Shown here in pieces: positions 33,426 to 42,456 of a DNA stretch of 64,000 bases (position 1 is its first letter; every line of letters begins with the position of its first letter). This stretch comes from an uncultured Duncaniella sp. Its GTDB lineage: Bacteria > Bacteroidota > Bacteroidia > Bacteroidales > Muribaculaceae. The translations under genes were made by a program, and so were the position numbers. The notes under the pieces were generated by a model, which made no database searches, was not told where the DNA came from, and saw only the letters and a program-made list of their open reading frames with translations. The DNA lies in contig CAJTMH010000005.1 of assembly GCA_910577255.1 (NCBI GenBank), positions 62,001 to 126,000 of the forward strand, in the 5' to 3' direction.

Positions 33426-35849
33426 TTATTTAGTGGAGATGGTAAGTGTGGCTGGTCTAAGGCCGGGAGAAGTAGCTTTGAGTGTGATGGCTCCAGGTTT
33501 GTCGGATGTGCGCAAAATAGCAGTCGCAGCCCCGGAGAATAGCTTCATCTTCGGGTCTTGGAAACTAAGCAGTGAAGTGGCATCACCATTGGCTCCAGCC
33601 TCGTAACTGCCTTGTCCGCTCACTGTGAAGTTCACCATATTGTCGGCGGTAGGGACGATGTTGCCATCCTTATCGGCCGTCTGCACGGTTACATAGACGA
33701 GTTCCTCGCCGTCGGCTGTTGCAGTCGTACGGTTAGGTGTGAGTACCAGGTGATGAGGCTTTCCGGTGGTACGGATTGTTTTCTCGGCAGCCTTATTGCC
33801 GTTGTCGTCATAAGCCACTACTTTTACCTCTCCTGGTTCATAGACAGTCTCGTTCCACATCAGTCGGTAACGGTTCATCACAGTGGAATCATTTTTCTCA
33901 CGTACGCCCTGCGATTTTCCGTTTATGAAAAGCTCTGCTTTTGGGAAATTAGTGTAGACAAACACCGGTGTGACTTCACCTTCGCGGCCTTTCCAGTTCC
34001 AGTGGGGGAGAATATGTAGAGTGGTGTCCTGAGTGTTCCATTTGGAGCGGTAAAGATAATACCGGTCCTTGGGGAGAGATGCCAGGTCGATGATGCCGAA
34101 GTAGCTTGAATGGCTTGGCCACGCATCAGTGTCGTAGGGGGTCGGTTCACCGAGGTAGTCAAAACCGGTCCACACGAATTGACCTATCACGTATGGGAGA
34201 TCGTCATCGGCAGCGAAGTCGATATCTGGAATGTTAGACCAATAGCATGCCTCAACATCATAGGAGGATGACTGATTGTCGGGATACATGGCTGTCTTCT
34301 TAACTTCCACAGGGAATTTATAGACACCGCGTGACGAAACTGTGGAGGCTGTCTCCGAGCCGAGAATCAGTTTCTGCCCAAGTTTCTCATAAGCCTCTTC
34401 GTAGTACTGTGGTTTGTAGTTGAAGCCGGGGATGTCAAGGGCGGCAGCGAAACCGTTGTTCAGCACGGCACCTATCTGGTCCATGCCGTTGGTAACCGGT
34501 CGGGTCGGGTCGAGTGTGTGTATGAGATCCTGGAGCTGAAGCATCGTGGCGATTCCATTGGCTTCGTCCCACTGTGATGGCACTTCATTGCCGTTGCTCC
34601 ACATCACCACTGACGGGTTGTTGCGATAATGTTTGACCATGTTGGTGATGTCGCGTTCCCACCATTGGTCAAAGATAGATCCGTAACCGTTAGGGCTCTT
34701 GGGATGGAAACTCCAGTCATCAAAGGCTTCTACCATGAGCATGAGACCCATTTCGTCGCAGAGCTCCACAAGTTCGGGCGCAGGCATATTGTGGGAGGTG
34801 CGGATTGCGTTGGCTCCCATGTCTTTGAGCATTTCGAGCTGATGACGGATTGCCGACTTGTTTACCGCAGCACCGAGTGGCCCGAGGTCATGATGGAGAC
34901 ATACGCCCTTGAACTTGATAAGTGAGTCGTTGAGGAAAAAGCCACGGTCTGGGATATATTCCACTGACCTGATCCCAAAGCGTGTGCTGTAGGAGTCCAA
35001 TTCCTTATCGTCGTTATATATGCGGGTGGTGGCGGTGTAGAGAGCGGGGTTCTCCACTGACCAAAGTTCGGGTTTGTCGACAAGAAAATTCTGACTTACT
35101 TCCTGCCCATGTGCAGGATAGACGGTCGATTCTTTTGCAACCTCTTTGCCTTGTGGATCGGTGATAGTGGTGATCACTTTAAGCACTTGTCCTTTAGTGG
35201 CTCCTTCAATTTCAGTCTTCAGATTGACTGATGCATACTCGCGGGTCACTTTGGGAGTGGTGATATATGTGCCCCATACCGGGACATGCACCTTGTTGGT
35301 TTCGACGATATGTACATTTCGATAAAGCCCTGCCCCGGGATACCAGCGCGAAGCCTGCTCCTTGTTTTCGAGCTTCACTTCAAGTGTGTTCTCACCAGGA
35401 CGGACTGCATCGTCGAGATTAAGATGGAACGAGTTGTAGCCGAAGCCCCAGTTGCCTACCGGTTTGCCGTTGAGAAATACTTCAGGATTGCTCATGGCAC
35501 CGTCGAAAACGATAGTAAAAGAACGCCCTGTGGTGTCGGGCACATTAAATGTGGTGCGGTATTCACCCTTGCCTATAAACGGAAGGCCTCCTGTGCGTCC
35601 GGTCTTGACGCTTTTCTCTTTTTCGCCGTTTTGGAACACAGCCACTTCCTGCAGGTCGTTGGCACGGTCAAATGGGCCGTAGATAGCCCAGTCGTGCGGA
35701 ATACTGATGTTCTGCCATCGTGTGCCGTCAGTAACCTCTCCTTTTGCAAATTGCCATCCGTCATTAAGAGTGGTGATTTTGCGTTCAGCTCCCTGCACAC
35801 CGAGGGCAAGGAGAAGTGATAAAGTCAGGATTGATGATTTTTGATTCAT
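33426..35849 (-). CDS. Secreted glycoside hydrolase family 2 beta-galactosidase
   Basis: This 807-residue protein has a signal peptide (SSILTLSLLLALGVQG) followed by the GH2 sugar-binding domain (LNDGWQFAKGEV, ISIPHDWAIYGPF), an Ig-like domain, the TIM barrel (GVCLHHDLGPLG; acid/base Glu about 421 in MWSNGNEVP; nucleophile Glu about 499 in LILGSETAST), and C-terminal beta domains. Beta-galactosidase is the commonest activity with this layout. It is the last gene of a three-gene operon with a GH53 endo-galactanase, which supports removal of galactose from galactan oligomers in the periplasm. It lacks a lipoprotein cysteine. Confidence 0.92.
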   Translation of the reverse strand: MNQKSSILTLSLLLALGVQGAERKITTLNDGWQFAKGEVTDGTRWQNISIPHDWAIYGPFDRANDLQEVAVFQNGEKEKSVKTGRTGGLPFIGKGEYRTTFNVPDTTGRSFTIVFDGAMSNPEVFLNGKPVGNWGFGYNSFHLNLDDAVRPGENTLEVKLENKEQASRWYPGAGLYRNVHIVETNKVHVPVWGTYITTPKVTREYASVNLKTEIEGATKGQVLKVITTITDPQGKEVAKESTVYPAHGQEVSQNFLVDKPELWSVENPALYTATTRIYNDDKELDSYSTRFGIRSVEYIPDRGFFLNDSLIKFKGVCLHHDLGPLGAAVNKSAIRHQLEMLKDMGANAIRTSHNMPAPELVELCDEMGLMLMVEAFDDWSFHPKSPNGYGSIFDQWWERDITNMVKHYRNNPSVVMWSNGNEVPSQWDEANGIATMLQLQDLIHTLDPTRPVTNGMDQIGAVLNNGFAAALDIPGFNYKPQYYEEAYEKLGQKLILGSETASTVSSRGVYKFPVEVKKTAMYPDNQSSSYDVEACYWSNIPDIDFAADDDLPYVIGQFVWTGFDYLGEPTPYDTDAWPSHSSYFGIIDLASLPKDRYYLYRSKWNTQDTTLHILPHWNWKGREGEVTPVFVYTNFPKAELFINGKSQGVREKNDSTVMNRYRLMWNETVYEPGEVKVVAYDDNGNKAAEKTIRTTGKPHHLVLTPNRTTATADGEELVYVTVQTADKDGNIVPTADNMVNFTVSGQGSYEAGANGDATSLLSFQDPKMKLFSGAATAILRTSDKPGAITLKATSPGLRPATLTISTK

Positions 35850-35879
35850 TATTATGTAGGTCTATGAAATATTTATATT

Positions 35880-36962
35880 TTAATCTTTAAAGGCATCGAG
35901 TGCTTCAGTGGGTGAGCCGTTTTGGAAACACCCTTTGAAATACCCGCCATTGTAGCCAGCCGGAGCTTGTGGCTCCCAATAGAAGATTCCATCCACGTAG
36001 CCAAGTGCTTCAGTGGCATTGCGCAGATATGACAGCCACTCTTTTGTCATCTGAGGCTGTGCGTAGTGCATGCCGGTTTCACATATTATAATCGGCTTTT
36101 TGTAGACGGTATGCAGTGTCTTTATGTTAGCGACACATCGGTCGGTCGCGGCTTTCCATTCGGTGGGATTCTGGTCATCGGGAGATTCTGGATAGAGTGA
36201 CATCCCTATCATGTCGAATTTGCCTCCATTGTCGATCAACTTTGCAAACAGATTGGTGTAGCGCCAGCTGTCCTCTCCCTTGTCAAGGTGGATGACGACT
36301 TTGACATCCGGAGCCAGAAGTTTCGCAGCGTTATAACCTGCGTTTACAAGCTGCGCGAAATTTGCCGGATTGTCAAGACTTCCGAGGGGCCAAAGCATGC
36401 CTTGGGTTGTCTCGTTGCCTATCTGCACCCATTCGGGTGTGATGCCTTCGGCTTTGAGAGCACCTAACATTTCAGCCACATGTGATGCCACAGCTGTGGC
36501 GAGGGCATTGATGTCATGGTTTTTCCATGCTTCAGGAGTGGCTTGATGTGAAGGATCGGCCCACGTGTCGGAGAAGTGGAAGTCGATCATCAGACGGAGT
36601 CCAAGCGCATTGGCGCGTCGGGCTTTTGCCATAACATCATCAATGCCATTATATTTGTCAGCCGGATTGACCCAAACACGCAGGCGCAGCGCGTTCATAC
36701 CCTTGGTGTCCTTCAGGAGTTTCATCGGATCGGTGGGAACGGATGAGCCGGGGGCAAAAAATTCCAGCCCTTCATCCTCCATCTGTGTAAGCCAACTCAT
36801 GTCGGCTCCTTTGGCAAAATTTGATGTTGTCTCCGGCAGTTCAGGTCGTTCAGGAGTGTCTGGGACCTCGGGATCTGCCGGCTCATCTCCACCACATGCC
36901 GAAAATGCGAATGCTGAGATAAATGCGAGGCTTGAAAATTTTAAAAGTTTTTTGAATGTCAT
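35880..36962 (-). CDS. GH53 arabinogalactan endo-beta-1,4-galactanase, lipoprotein
   Basis: The protein begins with a lipoprotein signal peptide (KLLKFSSLAFISAFAFSAC) followed by a Pro/Glu-rich linker, as in surface-exposed Bacteroidetes lipoproteins. The GH53 barrel follows: FAKGADMSWLTQMEDEG, LRVWVNPADKYNG, acid/base Glu about 184 in VQIGNETTQGMLWP and nucleophile Glu about 295 in IICETGMHY. It should cut internal beta-1,4-galactosyl bonds in pectic galactan. The ATG at 36962 (MTFKKLLK) is preferred to 36971 because it gives a cleaner signal peptide. It is co-transcribed with the GH2 gene (30-base gap) and the gene upstream (about 28-base gap). Confidence 0.93.
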   Translation of the reverse strand: MTFKKLLKFSSLAFISAFAFSACGGDEPADPEVPDTPERPELPETTSNFAKGADMSWLTQMEDEGLEFFAPGSSVPTDPMKLLKDTKGMNALRLRVWVNPADKYNGIDDVMAKARRANALGLRLMIDFHFSDTWADPSHQATPEAWKNHDINALATAVASHVAEMLGALKAEGITPEWVQIGNETTQGMLWPLGSLDNPANFAQLVNAGYNAAKLLAPDVKVVIHLDKGEDSWRYTNLFAKLIDNGGKFDMIGMSLYPESPDDQNPTEWKAATDRCVANIKTLHTVYKKPIIICETGMHYAQPQMTKEWLSYLRNATEALGYVDGIFYWEPQAPAGYNGGYFKGCFQNGSPTEALDAFKD

Positions 36963-36990
36963 CAGATGCAAATAGTATGAGATTAGTAGG

Positions 36991-39573
36991 TTATATTGTC
37001 TTGTCAGGGGCTACGATCCATGCTCCTTTGAGCCGGAATAAAATGTCGCTGCCGGCGCTGAGGCCGGGGAACGATATGCGGAGTTCAGCTATGGAATCCC
37101 ATGAGGCAGGACGTTGCGGTGCGGTGGCTGTGTCGGGATAGAACCATCTTCCCAAAAATGTGGGATATGGGGCCGGAAGGAGTGCCGTGGGGGATAGAGC
37201 AAATTCATTCAGACCCAAAGTCAACACGCTGCCTTCGGATGTCGGGTAAGTGTGACTATAAGTGAAGCCATCGCGGTCAACGAGCGAGATTTTTACCGAG
37301 TCAATTGCTGCCACTGAGTCAAAGGATAGATTGAGCAATCGGTCATTATCTATCGGGCTCACTGCATCAATCAGTTCTGCAATGCGTTTATAAAGAATGA
37401 TTTCCTGACCGTTGGTTTCAGGAGCTCCGGAGAGGGTAAGAAAATCAGATGATATAGGAGTGTTTTTTTCATAGTCAAGTCGGATTTTGCCCCATGAATC
37501 GGGGATTGTAGCCATTTCAAGGTTTGAGTTGTCAGAGTCCGGTTCTATAAGGATTAACGGAGATGACGGCGGCACACTGTAAGTGCCTGCGCTGCGGAAA
37601 TCCCAGTCAAGAGGCGTGCCGTTGATTCCGCCCGGGAAAGTGACAGGGCCTTCCTTGCCGTATACTACAACAAAGTAATCGATGTTTTTGTTTTTGCGAG
37701 ATGAGTTAAAATAAGTTAAATTATATTGGTTTTCTCCTTTTCGGGTCATGGCGTAAGTGGGGTTATGGTTGCTCCACATTGATACATGGCCCGGTACGAC
37801 TACTACTGAATCAACCTTCCCGGTACCACCGGCTACCTCCACTTCGATTGCGAGTGGCCTGTCAGCGACAGCGGCAGCGGATGGAGTGTGGAGCAAAGTC
37901 AACGGCACACTATCGGCAGCTGGTGCAACATACTCATCAATAAGTATGTTGCCATAGGGAGAGTGGGGAGCTATTTGTGCCAGTGACGATTGAGTCGAAG
38001 AGAGCAGGTAAACACCTGGTTTAAGAGTGAACGTGGCATCCTTGGCCATGCCTGAAAGATTGTTGCCGTCGTTTATCCCTTTATAATAATAGGTGGTGCC
38101 GAGCGATGGGAGAGATATGGTGATAGGGTGGGAAGAGTGGGATATTACACCGACTCTTCTTGATAGCGAAGGCTTTTCGAATGGGTCCTCCGTCAGTGTC
38201 ACATCGGGCATCACTTCAAGTCGCCATGTGTCATCATTAAGCTTGTCAAGGAAATAAGCTCCGGTGCCAGGATATGTAATAACAGGAGAGGAGCCTACTC
38301 CGGCTATCTCATTAAGTGTCACGACATCTTTTGGCGAAGTGGAAGTGTGGTTGCTGTAAAAGAAACGCTTACCGTCGTTAAGCTCACTCAGGTCCTCATT
38401 GTAGCTTACACGGAAGTTCCCGAAGACGGTATCAGCCGGATATTTGCCATAATCTGCACCGCGAGGAGTCTGTTTTGCCACCTCGGCGGCTATTTTCATG
38501 CTTATGGCTTTGCGTGGTGTGTAGGCAAGATTCAGGAAATGTGTCTGATACTCTGTGTTGGCCCATGCCATGTCAATGGGGTCATAGGCAAACTGTGTGA
38601 TCCATTGGAAACCCTCCTTACGGAATGTTCTCGCTACGGCAGGGTAGATATGGCTGTAAAGGATGTCGGCAGGGTCAAACTCATAGACCACCTTTGCCAT
38701 CTTGTCAAATCCTTTCAGGTCCTTGAATGGTATCTCATACTGATCCACGGTGGGCAGGAAGTTGCCTTTGCGCTCATGTCCGGCCACAAGTCCGGTGGGA
38801 TACCACTGGTATGTGGTGCCGTTGATATTTGCGTTGTAGTAAGCGTCGGTCACATCAGGATTGTGACTCACATTGTAAAGCACAGGTTTTTTCCAGCCAC
38901 TTTTCCTCAAAGTCGAGACCATGCGGTTGATGTAGGCTGTCACCTCTTTGGATGTGCCGCTGTGACACGGCTCGTTGTTTATTTCGAGAGCAATTATAGA
39001 CTTGTCATTGGCATAACTGCGTCCGGTGTATGGGTTGACGTGGCGCGACAGGCGGTCGAGATAGCGGGCCTGTTTGGCTTGGGCCTCGGGATTTTCATGA
39101 ATCGAACACTTGTCATATAGATATGTGTAGGCCCCGGTGTCGATGTTGCGTTCAGGATATCCGTTGCCGAAATTGGTCTGGGCGGTGATTACCACTGATA
39201 TTCCTCGTTTCTCAAGTTGCGCTATCAGATAGTCAAGCAGGTCGAGGTGCTCGTTTTCAAGAAGATTTCCATCGGCATCGGAAATCTCAACATCCCACAG
39301 GTGTAGTCGGAATGCGTTAAAACCGAGTCGCGACATGTGGTAGACATCACGGTCGATAGCTTCCTTGCGGTCGACACCGAGCGAGCCAAGGGCTCGATAA
39401 GCATGAGCGAATGGCACAGTGTAATTGGTGCCGTAATATGATACTTCTGCATGAGTGTCGTCGCGGCGCATCACTCCATCCTTATCGACGTAGACCGAAT
39501 ACGCATTTTCAGCCGCAGCCGTGAATGGGAGTGCACACAGAATCGATGATATAATTCCCGGAAATTTTAACAT
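36991..39573 (-). CDS. Large clan GH-A glycoside hydrolase with C-terminal beta domains
   Basis: This 860-residue secreted protein has a signal peptide (LKFPGIISSILCALPFTAAA), then a TIM-barrel glycosidase domain over the first 400 or so residues: GFNAFRLHLWDVEISD, LEINNEPCHS with the acid/base Glu about 201, and a probable nucleophile Glu around WITQFAYDPIDMAW or VYEFDPADI, which I cannot place firmly. The rest is beta-rich modules. Its place in an operon with GH53 and GH2 enzymes suggests galactan breakdown, and GH147 (a clan GH-A beta-galactosidase family known from Bacteroides galactan loci) is a possible family. A GH5-like enzyme is the alternative. Confidence 0.8.
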   Translation of the reverse strand: MLKFPGIISSILCALPFTAAAENAYSVYVDKDGVMRRDDTHAEVSYYGTNYTVPFAHAYRALGSLGVDRKEAIDRDVYHMSRLGFNAFRLHLWDVEISDADGNLLENEHLDLLDYLIAQLEKRGISVVITAQTNFGNGYPERNIDTGAYTYLYDKCSIHENPEAQAKQARYLDRLSRHVNPYTGRSYANDKSIIALEINNEPCHSGTSKEVTAYINRMVSTLRKSGWKKPVLYNVSHNPDVTDAYYNANINGTTYQWYPTGLVAGHERKGNFLPTVDQYEIPFKDLKGFDKMAKVVYEFDPADILYSHIYPAVARTFRKEGFQWITQFAYDPIDMAWANTEYQTHFLNLAYTPRKAISMKIAAEVAKQTPRGADYGKYPADTVFGNFRVSYNEDLSELNDGKRFFYSNHTSTSPKDVVTLNEIAGVGSSPVITYPGTGAYFLDKLNDDTWRLEVMPDVTLTEDPFEKPSLSRRVGVISHSSHPITISLPSLGTTYYYKGINDGNNLSGMAKDATFTLKPGVYLLSSTQSSLAQIAPHSPYGNILIDEYVAPAADSVPLTLLHTPSAAAVADRPLAIEVEVAGGTGKVDSVVVVPGHVSMWSNHNPTYAMTRKGENQYNLTYFNSSRKNKNIDYFVVVYGKEGPVTFPGGINGTPLDWDFRSAGTYSVPPSSPLILIEPDSDNSNLEMATIPDSWGKIRLDYEKNTPISSDFLTLSGAPETNGQEIILYKRIAELIDAVSPIDNDRLLNLSFDSVAAIDSVKISLVDRDGFTYSHTYPTSEGSVLTLGLNEFALSPTALLPAPYPTFLGRWFYPDTATAPQRPASWDSIAELRISFPGLSAGSDILFRLKGAWIVAPDKTI

Positions 39574-39640
39574 GGTGAAAAGATATAGTGTGGAAGGATG
39601 ATATAACTAACTTGTAAAAGAAGAATATGATTCTTTGATA

Positions 39641-39648
39641 CAAATATA
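39641..39648 (-). promoter_or_regulatory. -7 promoter element of the galactan-degradation operon
   Basis: The minus strand reads TATATTTG, matching TAnnTTTG, about 68 bases before the ATG at 39573. No clear -33 element. Confidence 0.5.
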
Positions 39649-39703
39649 CGAATATTCTTTTGATTATTGAGTTAGAGCGTGTTAAAAATGGCACAAAAAG
39701 AAA

Positions 39704-39728
39704 AAACGCCCTATTGGGAAGGGCGTTT
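39704..39728 (-). terminator. Terminator of the ECF-sigma envelope operon
   Basis: AAACGCCCT (39704-39712) pairs with AGGGCGTTT (39720-39728). On the minus strand it ends in a run of six T, about 33 bases after the preceding stop. Confidence 0.85.
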
Positions 39729-39760
39729 AATGCTATCGAGATTAAGCGGTGTGGCAGATG

Positions 39761-40795
39761 TTACCAGAGAACCATGATACCGGTGGAGAGACCTCCGAAG
39801 TCAAGTCCGGTGGATGAGTTGAGAACTTTCATAGGAGCATAGCGGGCATACAGACCGAGTGATTTGAAACGTACCACGGCCATGGCATCAATAGTCACTG
39901 TGCGCTGATTGATGTTGCGTGTCTTGATGGAATAGTCATGAGATCCGATGGTGTACTGGGTCTTGATGCTGCCTCCTGTGTTGAAATTGATGACCGGGCC
40001 GACTTCAACTCCCCAGTTGCGGTGGTGTCCGAAGGAGATTCCATACATGACCGGTATTTGAAGGCTGAACACCTTGATGCGTGAACGGCGCTTTGTCATG
40101 TCCTCGGTATAGGGAGTAAGCATGATGCGGCCTTCGTCGTTCTTGTGGAAATAGTTGGAGCCTTTTGTCACATAGTTGCGCCAGCTGACGCCGAGACCTG
40201 CTGACAGTGAACTGCGTCCGTGGGTCATCTTAACGCCGAGGATCATGGCCCAGGTGAGCTCATTGCTTTTCCACATTGACACATCCATCGGCATGTTGGA
40301 ATTAACGTCTGTAACCCAGCCTATGCCGATACCGCCGGTGATTGCTTCCCATTTGGTGGAGCCAGAATTGGATATCACTATGCCGAAATCACTACCTTTG
40401 GTGCCGATATATGATTTGACAGTACGGTTGTCAGGATCGTTGAACGGAAATGAATAGATCTGTGGTTCATCGGATGCGCTGCAAAATTCAACGGATACCA
40501 ATTCCGGAGTCTCGGTGACAATCACATTCTTGATGTCAGTCCAGTTGAACCGGCTTTCTGTGATGTAGTTTTTATGGCCTCCGCTCGATGTCTGGTAGTA
40601 AAAATTGTCAGCGCTGCCGTCAAGGTTGCTCACTGTTATGCTTGTTTGGCGGGTCGTGGCGTTTATCACTATGCGTTCGGCTTTGGCGACATGGAGGAGC
40701 GTGTCGGCAGCAACTGTAGTCTCATTGGTGTTGTCGGTGGCTGCTGCGAAGAGTGATGAGAGGAGAGCGCAGGGGAGTAAAATATGGCGTATCAT
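39761..40795 (-). CDS. Predicted outer-membrane beta-barrel protein of the ECF-sigma operon
   Basis: This 344-residue protein has a signal peptide (IRHILLPCALLSSLFAAA). A non-barrel N-terminal region of about 120 residues is followed by alternating amphipathic strands (GIGIGWVTDVNSN, SSLSAGLGVSWRNYV, LQIPVMYGISFGHHRNWGVEVGPVINF), and it ends in a hydrophobic strand (LSTGIMVLW). This fits a PorT/OmpX-type barrel of Bacteroidales with an extra periplasmic domain. It is the last gene of the operon that starts with an ECF sigma factor, so expression is probably tied to envelope stress. Function unknown. Confidence 0.75.
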   Translation of the reverse strand: MIRHILLPCALLSSLFAAATDNTNETTVAADTLLHVAKAERIVINATTRQTSITVSNLDGSADNFYYQTSSGGHKNYITESRFNWTDIKNVIVTETPELVSVEFCSASDEPQIYSFPFNDPDNRTVKSYIGTKGSDFGIVISNSGSTKWEAITGGIGIGWVTDVNSNMPMDVSMWKSNELTWAMILGVKMTHGRSSLSAGLGVSWRNYVTKGSNYFHKNDEGRIMLTPYTEDMTKRRSRIKVFSLQIPVMYGISFGHHRNWGVEVGPVINFNTGGSIKTQYTIGSHDYSIKTRNINQRTVTIDAMAVVRFKSLGLYARYAPMKVLNSSTGLDFGGLSTGIMVLW

Positions 40796-40828
40796 AAATA
40801 AAATGTTTAACTTGGAATCTGTGAGATG

Positions 40829-41302
40829 TTATTTTACTGATTTGATAAGTGATTGTATAAGTGTCGCGGCAAGATTCTGAGGAATTTCCCCTTCGAAATA
40901 CAGTACCATTACGTTTGACCCCTTGTTGGCCGCATTGTCGAGGTAATACAGATAGCGGTTTATTTTTTTACCTCCAGAGGTCACTGACGGAAGCACGAAA
41001 TAGGCAAAGTAGAGTTTACCGTTTTTGTAACGCACGTTACGGCCGGTGGCATGTGCTCCGTCGGCAAGCACGAGCGGTTCCACGATTTTTGCGTAGGTTG
41101 ACGCCGGACCTTTGAATGTCGCCATGACAGTGAGGCCGTTGGAGGTCAGGTAACGGTGTTCTCCGCTCATCATGGTTTCGGTTACATTAGGGTCGCTTCC
41201 GTATGTGCCTCCGAAAATGCTGTTGATTTGAAGTCCTTTCTGCGCTGATGCGGTCAGCACTATTGCCGTCAGGACCAACATTGTGATGAATATTCGTTTC
41301 AT
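40829..41302 (-). CDS. Small secreted protein of unknown function in the ECF-sigma operon
   Basis: This 157-residue protein has a strong signal peptide (RIFITMLVLTAIVLTASA, then QKGLQINSIFGG). The mature part is beta-rich and conserved-looking (HRYLTSNGLTVMATFKG; LYFAYFVLPSVTSGGKKINRYLYYLD). Its start overlaps the stop of the upstream anti-sigma-like gene by four bases, so it is translationally coupled. A periplasmic role, perhaps as sensor input for the sigma system, is an inference from context only. Confidence 0.75.
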   Translation of the reverse strand: MKRIFITMLVLTAIVLTASAQKGLQINSIFGGTYGSDPNVTETMMSGEHRYLTSNGLTVMATFKGPASTYAKIVEPLVLADGAHATGRNVRYKNGKLYFAYFVLPSVTSGGKKINRYLYYLDNAANKGSNVMVLYFEGEIPQNLAATLIQSLIKSVK

Positions 41303-41799
41303 ATGTCGTTTAGATTTAATTCAGAGTCAAATTTTTCAATCATCGGTGCAAGATATTCCAGCTCCTCTATCATCGACTGTTCGGCCATATCGGCACCGTT
41401 TTGCAGTTCGCCGAGATTCTGTGCCATGAGTGCGATCACTTCGTCCTCGTCAGTGATGCATCGGCCGTTGACGTATGCGACACACTTCTCCTGAAGGTCT
41501 TGTCCAGCCGGGCTGTGGCCTGGACGCATGAATGTTACGGCAAGGGTGACGATGACAGCGATTGCAGCCGCTATTCCCATCCATTGCCTTACCCCTATGG
41601 AGTGGTGTAGGCTTGGAGTTAGTTGCTTGGGACGGCGAAGCCCCATCACGGCGCGCGCCTCGTCGATGGCCGGATGCGAGTGGGGGGTGGCCCCGACTTC
41701 AAGCCTTAGCTGACGCTCCTCGGCATCGGTCATTTCACAGTCGAAATAAAGCTCTATGGCTTCAAGTAGCTGCGGTAGTGGCATGGGGTTATGTTTCAT
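41299..41799 (-). CDS. Probable anti-sigma factor (single membrane segment)
   Basis: This 166-residue protein has a cytoplasmic N-terminal part (LLEAIELYFDCEMTDAEERQLRLEVG, helical, like anti-sigma N-domains), one membrane segment (QWMGIAAAIAVIVTLAVTFM) and a short outer part. It follows the ECF sigma gene by two bases and overlaps the next gene by four. This sigma, membrane protein, secreted protein order is the standard layout for an ECF sigma factor held by a membrane anti-sigma. No zinc-binding HxxxCxxC motif is visible, so the assignment rests on layout. Confidence 0.7.
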   Translation of the reverse strand: MKHNPMPLPQLLEAIELYFDCEMTDAEERQLRLEVGATPHSHPAIDEARAVMGLRRPKQLTPSLHHSIGVRQWMGIAAAIAVIVTLAVTFMRPGHSPAGQDLQEKCVAYVNGRCITDEDEVIALMAQNLGELQNGADMAEQSMIEELEYLAPMIEKFDSELNLNDI

Positions 41800-41801
41800 A
41801 A

Positions 41802-42314
41802 TCAGGAGATATATTGTTTTCTGTATATTTCACGTATGGTTTTTCTTGCACGGCTTAAAGTGACTCTGACATATTCGGGTGTCGCGTCGATGCGCTCAGC
41901 TATCTCTGCGTAGCCTATACCTTCGATGTCGTGGAGGTGGAACACCTCGTATTGCCTTTCGGTGAGCACTTTGCGGCTCAGGCTTATCACTGCCTCGTAG
42001 GTGCGCTCTCGTTCCTCAGCCTCGCTGCTGTCATCGGCCGTCGGCTCGGCTCCGGGTGAAAGAGTCTCTATGGCTACGTTCGGACGGGCATTCGAGCGTC
42101 GGAGGGCGTCGATGGCTGAATTTTTCACCGTGGTGACACTCAGGCGTATCGCATGTATCTCGGTCTCCACTTCCGGGTGGCGTGACCATAGGCGGCAGAA
42201 CGCGTCCTGAATCACATCCTCAGCTTCTTCTTCATTGCCCACGATTCCGGCGGCCACTCTGCGTAGCCTGTCACGGAAACGGATAAATGTGGATGTGAGA
42301 ATCGGTTGGTTCAC
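41802..42314 (-). CDS. ECF-type RNA polymerase sigma factor
   Basis: This 170-residue protein has region 2 (GNEEEAEDVIQDAFCRLWSR, then TTVKNSAIDALRR) and region 4 (EVFHLHDIEGIGYAEIAERI, then EYVRVTLSRARKTIREIY), without regions 1 and 3, as in ECF sigma factors. It directs RNA polymerase to a small regulon and is probably controlled by the adjoining membrane protein. It is the first gene of a four-gene operon, and autoregulation is likely though I did not find a repeated promoter motif. The length is normal. Confidence 0.93.
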   Translation of the reverse strand: MNQPILTSTFIRFRDRLRRVAAGIVGNEEEAEDVIQDAFCRLWSRHPEVETEIHAIRLSVTTVKNSAIDALRRSNARPNVAIETLSPGAEPTADDSSEAEERERTYEAVISLSRKVLTERQYEVFHLHDIEGIGYAEIAERIDATPEYVRVTLSRARKTIREIYRKQYIS

Positions 42315-42382
42315 TGTGATTATTCTTGGTGTCTATTCTGATAACGAAAGGTGGATGGATTTGTAACAAAAAAAGATAAAAA

Positions 42383-42423
42383 AAATTCCTGCTTTTGCGT
42401 AAATACGGCAAAAACAGGAATTT
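42383..42423 (-). terminator. Terminator of clpC
   Basis: AAATTCCTG (42383-42391) pairs with CAGGAATTT (42415-42423), with an inner TTTTGC/GGCAAAA stem. On the minus strand it is followed by a T-rich stretch, about 35 bases after the clpC stop. Confidence 0.8.
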
Positions 42424-42456
42424 ACATAGGTTATTTATCTGCGATGTTTATGCGAT

